Shown: piece by piece, positions 57,149 to 64,000 of the stretch
Numbering within the stretch: position 1 is the first letter of the stretch
Layout: every line of letters starts with the position of its first letter
Source of the DNA: JAIOQJ01 sp963718635
Lineage (GTDB): Bacteria; Planctomycetota; Planctomycetia; Gemmatales; Gemmataceae
Assembly: GCA_963718635.1 (NCBI GenBank)
Contig: OY970367.1
Span: 3,720,001-3,784,000 of the forward strand
Length of the DNA: 64,000 bases
Direction: 5' to 3'
Position numbers and translations under genes: made by a program
Notes under the pieces: model-generated
Seen by the model: the letters and a program-made list of their open reading frames with translations, nothing else
Told to the model about the DNA's origin: nothing
The model's database searches: none

Positions 57149-60100
57149 ATGCATCCTCAGCCGGCAATTAGCCGCAAGTGCTTTCGTTCGAACGATTCCA
57201 TTTCGTCAGCTATGATCGCCAATAGCCTGCAACGACTTAAAATGCAGAGCCGAGTCATCTTCAGCGGGCTTCTGCTGATCTGCGCCTGGTTCGGGCACGG
57301 GGAAGTCGCAAGCGCGCAATCTTACTACTGGAACGGCGGCACGGGAAGCTGGGATACTTCTTCTGCATTATGGAGATCGCCGACGTCAACTTCCTCTCTC
57401 GGGCTTTGGGCAAACGGGACTACCAGCATTGCCCAGATCGGCACGTTAGGAAGTGCCGGAACGATTACAGTTGCCACGCCGATCACTTTGAATGCAATCA
57501 ACCTGAATAGCACCGGCTACACCATAACGAACACCTTAGCGACCAACACGATCACTTTGTCGGGCACTGCACCCACAATCACCGCGGCGACCAATACAGT
57601 TACGACGTTTGGAACCTGGGTTTCAGGCACGAACGGCACGGCCGTGTTGGCGGGGACCGGCGGACTGACCATTGCCGGCGGCGGCGAGGTGATCCTCGCC
57701 TCGGGCTTACAGAGCAGCTTGAGCGGCGGCGTGACGGTTTCAGGCGGCAGCATTCTGACGCTGGGCGACCGCAATCAACCCGGCACTAATAACGTCAACC
57801 TTTCTTCAGGGTCTGGCGTCACAGGCTTTTTTGGCAACAACGCTCTGACGTTGAGTAATGGCACGTTACAGATCGCCGCCAGTGCCTCAGGCAACGGGGC
57901 CGTGACCGGGCTGCCGTCCATTACCATTGGAACATCGGGTACGTCTTCGACGGGCACGATTGAACTTTCGAAAAGCATCGCGTCCGCATTTACGTTTACA
58001 CTTTCAACAACGTTATCGATTAATGGTACATTGAACATCACCTCCGCGAATTTCACCACGAATGCTTCGACGCTAACATTGGGCTCCATATCGCTTACCG
58101 GCAATTCCACCTTCAAGACGGCCACAACTTCATCGACCGTTTTGGACAACCTTACCCTGGGCGCGGTGACCGACGGTGGTTTTTCCACCACGTACCTCGG
58201 CGGTGGAACGTCGGCGATAACGGGCGGCACCCTCACGATGATTACGGCCGGGACCAGTACAGGCGCCCTATTTGTCGGTAACACGGCGGGCACTCAAGGG
58301 GGTACAGTCTTAGTCGCAGCCAGCAGCATGACGACTGGCAATATCACCGTCTACGCCAACGGCGCGTTGCTGCTAAATGCCGCCGGAACCTATGGCGCCA
58401 GCACTCAGACGATCACCTTGAATGGCGTCGGCACTTTTACTAATAGCGGAGCGATCCGCAGCAATGCGACAGGCGCATTCATTCTGAACAGCAATATTAG
58501 CCTGGCGAGCAATTCGGTTATCAGCTCCACAGGCAGCACGGGCTCGATGCAGTTCAACGGCAATTTTTCCGGCAGCGGGCAGTTGCAGAAGCAAGGAGGA
58601 GGCAACCTCATCCTCAATGGAACTAACAACATCAACACCGGCGGCGTCCAGATTGGTAATGGAACAATTACTGTCAATTTGAATTCGAACCTGGGGACCG
58701 GAGCTGTTCAATTATTCCAGACCAGCACCAACAATACCGTGCTGACGTTGAACAATGCCGCCCAAACAATCGGCAGTCTCTCGAGTGCTTTTACTGCCGT
58801 CACTGGAACACAAACACAAACGATCACGCTCAACGGCACGGCACTTACAATCAATCAGTCTGGGAACACCACTTACGGGAACAATGGCGCCGTATCAACG
58901 TTGACGAGCACGATCGGCGGAGCGGGCAGTGTCATATTAGGCAGTTCCAGCACCGGCACGCTGACGCTATCGGGGGCCAACACTTTTACTGGAGGCATGG
59001 CGATCAACGGCGGCAACCTGACCGCAACCAACGCCTCGGCCCTTAATCCGACGAGCGGCGGCGGTGTTTCCGTGGCCGCCGGCGCGACTTTGAATTATGC
59101 CGCCGGCGTCGATGCGCAGTTGGGGCTCCATTCAACGTTTGCGATTGCCGGCGGCGCTGGCGCTGATATTGGCGCTACCCTCGGCGCTACGACTACCAGC
59201 TCTGAAATCAATGTGACGGGTGCCGCGAGCGCGACAGGAGCTGTCACCGTCACTCTGAACACGGTAGCTGGTATCGCGCCGACAACTGGCACGTACACAT
59301 TGATTCAAGGTGCTGCCGGTTCGACGTTGAACGGCGCCACCTATACGCTCAGCACCCTCTACAATGACACGAATTACACTGTGGGCGCGTTGGCCGCCTC
59401 GAACACGGCTCTCACGATTGCCGTCTCGTCCGCGACGCCGTTGACGACCGCATACTGGAACGGCGCGCTGTCCAACGTCTGGGCCGCGTCTAATGGCTCA
59501 ACGACCAGCAATTGGACGGCAACTTCGGGCGGTGCCAATCAAGCGCTGGTGCCGGGCTCGGGGACAGATGTGACCATCTCCAACTCCTCGGTTTCAACGC
59601 CTCCGAGCAGCACGGTGCTGGGCGCGAATATGACGATCAACAGCCTGACAATCGCGGATACCACCAACGGCCTGGGTCTCAATGCCGATGGCAACACGTT
59701 GACCATTAGCCCATCTAGTGCGAGTGTCGGCATCAGCATGAACGCCAACGTGCCGATTAGCACGATCGCCGCCAGCGTGGCGATCGGCGGGTCACAGACC
59801 TGGACGAACAATTCCGCCAACGCCCTGACGATCAGCGGCGTCGTTAGCGGCGCCAGCACGGTGACGGTGAACGTGGCCGGCACGGGCATGGTGACTCTTT
59901 CCGGTACAAATACCTTTCTCGGAGGCTGGTCTCTGAATAGCGGCGCGCTAAGTGTCTCGTCCCCGGCCAACGTGGGCGCCTTGACATCTACGGTCGCGTT
60001 CAATGGCGGCACGTTAAATATCACAGGCACTTATAGTCCAGGAACCGGCAACCAGGTTTGGACCTTCGGGAGCGGCGGCACCGTCAATATTAGTTCCGGC

Positions 60101-61657
60101 ATTACCGCTACCCGAACTGGCAGCACGATCAAGGGCAGCGGCGCCTTAACGCTGACCGGCCCGGGAACACTGGCGATTGGAACCAATTCGTCCACCTTCA
60201 CCGGAAACGCGGTGGTCAATGCGGGCACGATCAGTTTTTCGAGCAACCAGTTCGCCGCGGCCGGGAACTTGACGATCACCGCCGGCGCCAGCTACATCAT
60301 TAACGACAATGCCACCGCAAGTTGGAATTTCGCTTCAGGTTCCGTACTGACGTTAAACGGAACCGGGGCGGGCGGGGCCGGGGCTTTCGGCGTTACCGTC
60401 CAAAGCAGCCCGACCCAGGGCCCACAATCGACTTTCACCAATAACATCGTCTTGCAAACCGACAGCCAATTCACACCAGTGAACGGCTCCGGTTATCAGT
60501 CGATCTTAATTTTGAGCGGAACAGTGACCGGAGCGGGCAACCTGATCAAGACAGGCACCGGCACGCTCATTCTCCAAAATGCGGCGAACGCCTATGGAGG
60601 CGCCAACGGCACAACAACAGCGGGAGCGGGCTTCCTTTCCCTTGGAGTGACCAACGCCTTGCCGACCAGCACCTCGCTCATCATCGGGACTTCCACGACC
60701 AACGGCACGTTCGACTTGGCAGGTTTTAATCAGACAATTGCCGGGCTTTCTATTGGATCGGGTGCGACGGCGGCAAGTCAGGTTATCGGCAACAGCAGTA
60801 CCGCCAACGCCTCCACCCTGACTTTCGCCGGCAACGCCACGGCTTCGACCTTCGGCGGCATCATTCAGGACACCCTCTCGGCCACCTCCGTCACCAAGAT
60901 AACCACTCCGGGAAACAAGACGGTAGCGCTCACCATCACCAGCGGTTCGTTGACTTTGTCTGGCGGCAACATCTACACGGGCGCCACAAGCGTGAACGGC
61001 GGAACGCTTGTCGTGAACGGCAACCAAGCGTCAGCGACCGGTAACGTCACAGTTGCCAACGCAGCGAACTTGGGAGGTACAGGTACAATTGGCGGCGCGG
61101 TGACGGTGAACTCCGGTGGGACGCTGTTCAGCGGCAACGGCACGACCACGAGCAGCACGATTGGCACGTTGACGGTGCATAACTCTGTTACCGTGAACGG
61201 CACGCAGGTCTGGAAGATAGCTGCAAATGCTTCGCCGACCCCTTCAGCAACCGCAGGCGGGAGTGACGGGACTCGAGGCGTTACTCAAGATTTGCTGAAT
61301 TTGACCGGCGGCGCCAACACAATCGCCACGAACGGCGTCTTCAAAATCGTCGAGAACGGTTTGGCTTTGACGAACACAAGCAATTACAACTTCACCGTCG
61401 CTACCACAGCGGGTTCCCCGACTGCCGCGCCGTCGAGTTTCGATACGACGAATGCTCTGGATTTCGCCAACTATATCTCGGCCAACGGAAGCAACTCAAT
61501 CGCCTTAATGGTGGCCAACGGCAACGAGTATATCTCGTTGACTTCCACGGCCACGCCCGAACCGCAGCATATTCTGTTGGTGTGCGTTTCGTTCGCCATG
61601 CTGGGGTTAGCCGTTCGCCGCCGGATCATCAGGAAATCGCCGATTGTGGTTCCGTAG
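57149..61657 (+). CDS. Giant PEP-CTERM protein with autotransporter-associated beta-strand repeats
   Basis: I start at ATG 57149 (MHPQPAISRK) with GGGAGAAG 6-7 bases upstream, giving 1502 residues. A hydrophobic export segment (MQSRVIFSGLLLICAWFGHG, about 32-51) precedes SAQSYYWNGGTGSWDTSS, a usual opening of this family. Most of the chain is Ser/Thr/Gly/Asn-rich beta-helix repeats. These include autotransporter-associated units such as GTLTLSGANTFTGGMAINGG, GTLILQNAANAYGGA and SGSLTLSGGNIYTGATSVNGG. A second YWNGALSNVWAA unit starts near residue 770. The end is a PEP-CTERM sorting signal: TATPEPQ, a membrane helix and a basic tail (VRRRIIRK). It is probably a cell-surface or envelope protein. 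The frame is intact despite its size. Confidence 0.92.
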   Translation: MHPQPAISRKCFRSNDSISSAMIANSLQRLKMQSRVIFSGLLLICAWFGHGEVASAQSYYWNGGTGSWDTSSALWRSPTSTSSLGLWANGTTSIAQIGTLGSAGTITVATPITLNAINLNSTGYTITNTLATNTITLSGTAPTITAATNTVTTFGTWVSGTNGTAVLAGTGGLTIAGGGEVILASGLQSSLSGGVTVSGGSILTLGDRNQPGTNNVNLSSGSGVTGFFGNNALTLSNGTLQIAASASGNGAVTGLPSITIGTSGTSSTGTIELSKSIASAFTFTLSTTLSINGTLNITSANFTTNASTLTLGSISLTGNSTFKTATTSSTVLDNLTLGAVTDGGFSTTYLGGGTSAITGGTLTMITAGTSTGALFVGNTAGTQGGTVLVAASSMTTGNITVYANGALLLNAAGTYGASTQTITLNGVGTFTNSGAIRSNATGAFILNSNISLASNSVISSTGSTGSMQFNGNFSGSGQLQKQGGGNLILNGTNNINTGGVQIGNGTITVNLNSNLGTGAVQLFQTSTNNTVLTLNNAAQTIGSLSSAFTAVTGTQTQTITLNGTALTINQSGNTTYGNNGAVSTLTSTIGGAGSVILGSSSTGTLTLSGANTFTGGMAINGGNLTATNASALNPTSGGGVSVAAGATLNYAAGVDAQLGLHSTFAIAGGAGADIGATLGATTTSSEINVTGAASATGAVTVTLNTVAGIAPTTGTYTLIQGAAGSTLNGATYTLSTLYNDTNYTVGALAASNTALTIAVSSATPLTTAYWNGALSNVWAASNGSTTSNWTATSGGANQALVPGSGTDVTISNSSVSTPPSSTVLGANMTINSLTIADTTNGLGLNADGNTLTISPSSASVGISMNANVPISTIAASVAIGGSQTWTNNSANALTISGVVSGASTVTVNVAGTGMVTLSGTNTFLGGWSLNSGALSVSSPANVGALTSTVAFNGGTLNITGTYSPGTGNQVWTFGSGGTVNISSGITATRTGSTIKGSGALTLTGPGTLAIGTNSSTFTGNAVVNAGTISFSSNQFAAAGNLTITAGASYIINDNATASWNFASGSVLTLNGTGAGGAGAFGVTVQSSPTQGPQSTFTNNIVLQTDSQFTPVNGSGYQSILILSGTVTGAGNLIKTGTGTLILQNAANAYGGANGTTTAGAGFLSLGVTNALPTSTSLIIGTSTTNGTFDLAGFNQTIAGLSIGSGATAASQVIGNSSTANASTLTFAGNATASTFGGIIQDTLSATSVTKITTPGNKTVALTITSGSLTLSGGNIYTGATSVNGGTLVVNGNQASATGNVTVANAANLGGTGTIGGAVTVNSGGTLFSGNGTTTSSTIGTLTVHNSVTVNGTQVWKIAANASPTPSATAGGSDGTRGVTQDLLNLTGGANTIATNGVFKIVENGLALTNTSNYNFTVATTAGSPTAAPSSFDTTNALDFANYISANGSNSIALMVANGNEYISLTSTATPEPQHILLVCVSFAMLGLAVRRRIIRKSPIVVP

Positions 61658-61827
61658 TTGGTGGGCCGGGTATCGAGGCGGCTGACGAAAATAAGCAGAA
61701 TGGCTAAACTCGCTGATGTTTGGCGTTTCTTGATAGTCGGCAGTTTAACTTCCCACATCTGAAATGCCCTGTCATCGGGCGTTCCAACGACAAAGAGTTG
61801 ATTGTGGCGAAGGCGAAGAACTTAAAT

Positions 61828-62040
61828 TCATGGCGAGCAGGACATTTGATGATGGTCGGCCGAATCGATAATGTCGCACTCGCCAAGCCGATCGGGAAAT
61901 CGCTTCTTTAAGGCTTCGAGATGGCCGCGAATCCTGGCCCGCACCATGATGCGATCCGGATCGACGGGCTCACCGTGCTTCCCGTACCCTTGGCGAGCGC
62001 AGACCGCGCTGAAAAAGCCGTGCTTGGTGAAGATCCACAT
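61828..62040 (-). pseudogene. Truncated copy of the MWIFTKHGFF-type small protein
   Basis: The 70-residue frame begins MWIFTKHGFFSAVCARQGYG and matches the intact 123-residue relative at 62878-63249 nearly residue for residue to GECDIIDSA. It then changes to DHHQMSCSP and stops. The C-terminal half (the VPKPVWAQVLAALAEETDYD part) is lost. About 25 bases upstream of the start are also shared with the other copy (GGTTGGCTCG), so the duplication included the leader. It may be expressed as a short protein, but it looks truncated. Confidence 0.75.
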
Positions 62041-62092
62041 AGGGGTTGGCTCGATGAGGTTGATTGGGCTTTGTCCAAACCGGCAGCGGAGC

Positions 62093-62472
62093 TCATCTTG
62101 CGTACGGCTGAGCGATGTTTAGTCCGGGCACCGGTCGGTAATGCTTTTCGTTGAAGTGAAAAGAGTTGAGGTTCGGCCCGTTGCGCAAGGGGCAATCAAC
62201 GAATCGAGAAGTCCCAAACCGTGCGAAAGATGGAACCTCGTGAAGTTCAATAGCGCTTGAGAACAATCCGCTTCCGTTGGCCAAACCACCGGCAATGGCG
62301 CGACAAGTTGCAAAGCCTTCCGAACTTCGCGGGTGGTTCGCGCGCTTTGGATCAGTTCCATGACGACGAACCCGGGAACTCCCGGCAGGTCGGAGAGACT
62401 CGAAAACCAGGCAAGCGCTGGCGCATGCCGGCGCTGAACGTCGATGAGCACATCCGTATCGACAATGTCCAT
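62093..62472 (-). CDS. vapC: VapC-type PIN-domain toxin, frameshifted
   Basis: The first frame starts MDIVDTDVLIDVQRRHAPAL, giving the N-terminal PIN acidic residues. VVMELIQSAR carries the conserved Glu, and GLGLLDSLIAP carries the third acidic residue. It then derails. The other frame supplies FNEKHYRPVPGLNIAQPY, the usual PIN ending with a late Asp/Asn and HYRPV. One extra base in the CCC at 62177-62179 rejoins them into about 126 residues. PIN toxins cut RNA. It starts 10 bases after the stop of the antitoxin-like gene upstream. Either a damaged or a mis-sequenced toxin. Confidence 0.85.
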
Positions 62473-62481
62473 TGCGTTATC

Positions 62482-62735
62482 TCAATTTCTCCTTTCCGCC
62501 TGTTGCCGCAGAGTGCGGGCATAGTCCGAGGCGTCGGTTATGTCGGGCGCGTCCCGACGAGCCCGTGATTTTGCCAGTAGGCGACCAGTTCCTTTCCGTT
62601 GGTCGGCAATGGCCCCGTAATGCGGCCTTCGGCCAGCAGACCGATCGCATATTCAGCGAGCGGCAAACCAAGCTGCGCCGCCTCGGCGGACAACTCCGAC
62701 TCCAAATCCGGGGATAGTTCAAGAACGAGACTCAT
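62482..62735 (-). CDS. VapB-type antitoxin-like protein, frameshifted
   Basis: The first frame starts MSLVLELSPDLESELSAEAA with the pattern LPLAEYAIGLLAEG of ribbon-helix-helix-like small antitoxins, and stops after VGTRPT. The other frame continues DITDASDYARTLRQQAERRN to TGA 62482-62484. One extra base in the GGG at 62545-62547 gives VGTRPDITDASDY, as in relatives. About 84 residues when repaired. It precedes the PIN toxin by 10 bases, in the order expected for a vapBC operon. The N-terminal part would bind the operator and the C-terminal part the toxin. Confidence 0.8.
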
Positions 62736-62877
62736 CGTTCGGCCTCCTTGGGCACGATAGGCTTACAGCATGCAGAACAGGCTTTTGTGACTATAATCCA
62801 AATCGGGGACAATCTAAGCGTTTGCAACGCTAGAGTGCACTGATTGCCTTCCATTGCACTTCAGCATCATTTTACTG
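62736..62877. other. Short intergenic region
   Basis: The gap between the small protein gene at 62878 and the vapBC-type pair has no ORF or repeat I can support. It should contain the vapBC promoter. Confidence 0.4.
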
Positions 62878-63249
62878 CTATTTCTGCAATCGGTGCATCA
62901 CCGACCAGACATCATTCAACGAATTCTTGTAGGCAGCGCCGGGACGCCCCTGATGATGGGCGACCTCGGATTTGAAGTTGTCGTAATCAGTTTCTTCGGC
63001 CAACGCGGCGAGCACCTGCGCCCATACCGGCTTCGGCACAAATAGCCGATAAGCGTAATCGGTCCCGGCCGAATCGAGAATGTCGCATTCGCCGAGTCGA
63101 TCGGCAAATCGTTTCTTCAAGGCTTCGAGATGGCCGCGAATCCTGGCCCGCACCATGATGCGATCCGGATCGACGGGTTGGCCGTGGCTGCCGTTGCCAT
63201 GGCGAGCGCATACTGCGCTGAAAAAGCCGTGCTTGGTGAAGATCCACAT
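62878..63249 (-). CDS. Small conserved protein of the MWIFTKHGFF family, intact copy
   Basis: The 123-residue protein starts MWIFTKHGFFSAVCARHGNG and continues PVDPDRIMVRARIRGHLEAL, GECDILDSAGTDYAYRLFVP, and VWAQVLAALAEETDYDNFKS. It ends with a helix (YKNSLNDVWSVMHRLQK). I know this pattern as a common short planctomycete and proteobacterial hypothetical family. It often lies near toxin-antitoxin genes, with no established function. There is no signal or membrane segment. Two more copies are in this window, one truncated (61828-62040) and one a fragment (56845-56969). Confidence 0.82.
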   Translation of the reverse strand: MWIFTKHGFFSAVCARHGNGSHGQPVDPDRIMVRARIRGHLEALKKRFADRLGECDILDSAGTDYAYRLFVPKPVWAQVLAALAEETDYDNFKSEVAHHQGRPGAAYKNSLNDVWSVMHRLQK

Positions 63250-63285
63250 GGTCGGTTGGCTCGTTGAGGGGGGGGGGCGTTGGGA

Positions 63286-64000
63286 TCACTTCTTTGAAAA
63301 TTTTTGCCATCGTTTGGCAAGCGCTTTTGCGTCTGGACGGGCAGCATCGTTGTTGGGTAAAGCAAGCGGCTTACCATGTAGGTCGGCGTAACTGGTTTTC
63401 TTCAACGCCGGACTCAACGCAATGGTCAAGGCGCCTGGCTCAATTCCGATCAGGTTTGCGTCGAAAAGCGTATGGATGTCGCCGCGGAGAAGAAGCCCGT
63501 TCGATGGGTGATTTGACGCGATTCCGAAATACGGGTCGATATGTGCTGCTTCGAGCACTTCCACAGCATCGCAACTGCTAAAGGCGCAAGCGTGATTGGT
63601 AGGCAGCAATTACGGCCTTTCTGAAGTCGCTTTGCCCGAGTCTTAGTTTAACCTCGCGAAGAACTCGCTCGAGTTCTATTGTCGATTGCGGAAGCGTTGC
63701 CAACACAAGCTGTTCTGCCTTGGCGGTACTATGGTCTGGAGATACAACCGCTTCTATAACTTGTGCAATTCGTTCGCCATCGACAAATTTGGGCCAAGCT
63801 CGAGATTTTACAAGATTTGGGATATGCAACCCCTCACGCTCTAATTCAGTTTGAACTTCCTTCAAATTACCTTGTATACCCTCTATAGACGCGACATTGA
63901 TCAAAAAGTAGTGCGGGAATTTGTCTTTACCTTTCCCGCTGTTTTCCCGTCGGCTGCCTGCGGCAAGTGCTTTGTAAACACATTCGCCCTTGTACGTAAA
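63286..64000 (-). CDS. HNH endonuclease-domain protein, 5' end cut by the window, frameshifted
   Basis: The frame is open to the window edge, so the N-terminus is missing. The visible part begins FTYKGECVYKALAAG and continues through HYFLINVASIEGIQGNLKEV. It reaches LGQSDFRKAVIAAYQSR, where an extra T (AA at 63588-63589 on the plus strand) moves the frame to CAFSSCDAVEVLEAAHIDPY. The HNH part is AAHIDPYFGIASNHPSNGLL, then GDIHTLFDANL, with the first His of AAHI, the Asn of NHPSNG and the last His of DIHTLF. This matches HNH domains fused to restriction-type or predicted defence proteins. The C-terminus ends ALAKRWQKFSKK at 63286. A putative DNA nuclease. Confidence 0.85.

Noticed and set aside
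57325..61203. Many valine/proline-rich minus-strand frames up to 173 codons
   Set aside because: All are antisense to the repeat-rich PEP-CTERM gene. Their composition mirrors its Thr/Asn/Gly codons and they lack starts with ribosome sites.
61720..61911. 63-codon plus-strand ORF after the PEP-CTERM gene
   Set aside because: Its second half is antisense to the truncated small-protein copy, the start is a TTG without a ribosome site, and no family is recognised.

Overview
The window looks like a chromosomal piece of a planctomycete (Planctomycetota, probably Pirellulales-like; the order cannot be fixed from this sequence). The evidence is a Tat-exported DUF1501 protein, a membrane Ser/Thr kinase with a C-terminal WD40 propeller, a PEP-CTERM protein with autotransporter-type beta-strand repeats, a PQQ-type propeller, a double zinc-ribbon membrane protein, several Uma2 proteins, frequent TTG starts, and many short inverted repeats between genes. 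No rRNA, tRNA or CRISPR array was found.

Layout. 0-8 kb: a frameshifted SAM O-methyltransferase, a repeat-rich gap, alaS with a small downstream gene, and three tandem Uma2 copies (one broken) with a small antitoxin-like gene. 8-19 kb: a planctomycete-type hypothetical, an M20 peptidase, rpsU, a fatty-acid desaturase, archease-rtcB (RNA repair), dxr-rseP (isoprenoid enzyme and site-2 protease, overlapping), and an exported PQQ propeller. 19-25 kb: Ser/Thr kinase-WD40 followed by a second WD40 protein. 25-31 kb: a membrane-protein pair with an HTTM domain, a sulfotransferase, an iron alcohol dehydrogenase, NDH-2 and an exported hypothetical. 31-41 kb: a large DUF4139 protein, DUF1501 with two coupled unknown genes, DoxX, DedA, the zinc-ribbon protein and a dolichol-phosphate-mannose-synthase-like GT2. 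41-49 kb: dnaE, then a serine dehydrogenase proteinase (SDH) gene broken by an IS1634-type element, then an MFS transporter. 49-64 kb: a hybrid histidine kinase (REC-like/PAS/PAS/HisKA/HATPase/REC/REC/HPt), an unknown helical protein next to a SUKH-family gene, a stand-alone rplC with its own terminator, the giant PEP-CTERM surface protein, a VapBC-type pair, copies of a small conserved protein, and an HNH endonuclease cut by the window edge.

Two properties cut across the window. First, at least fifteen genes or gene halves are joined only by a frameshift, including the normally essential dxr and dnaE. Several breaks lie in GC-dinucleotide or homopolymer runs, so assembly or base-calling indels are more likely than mass gene decay. 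Coordinates for such genes are given for the whole reconstructed gene. Second, the intergenic DNA holds several palindromic repeat families. The most striking has a constant core GGAAATATTTCC inside arms that differ between copies but stay self-complementary.
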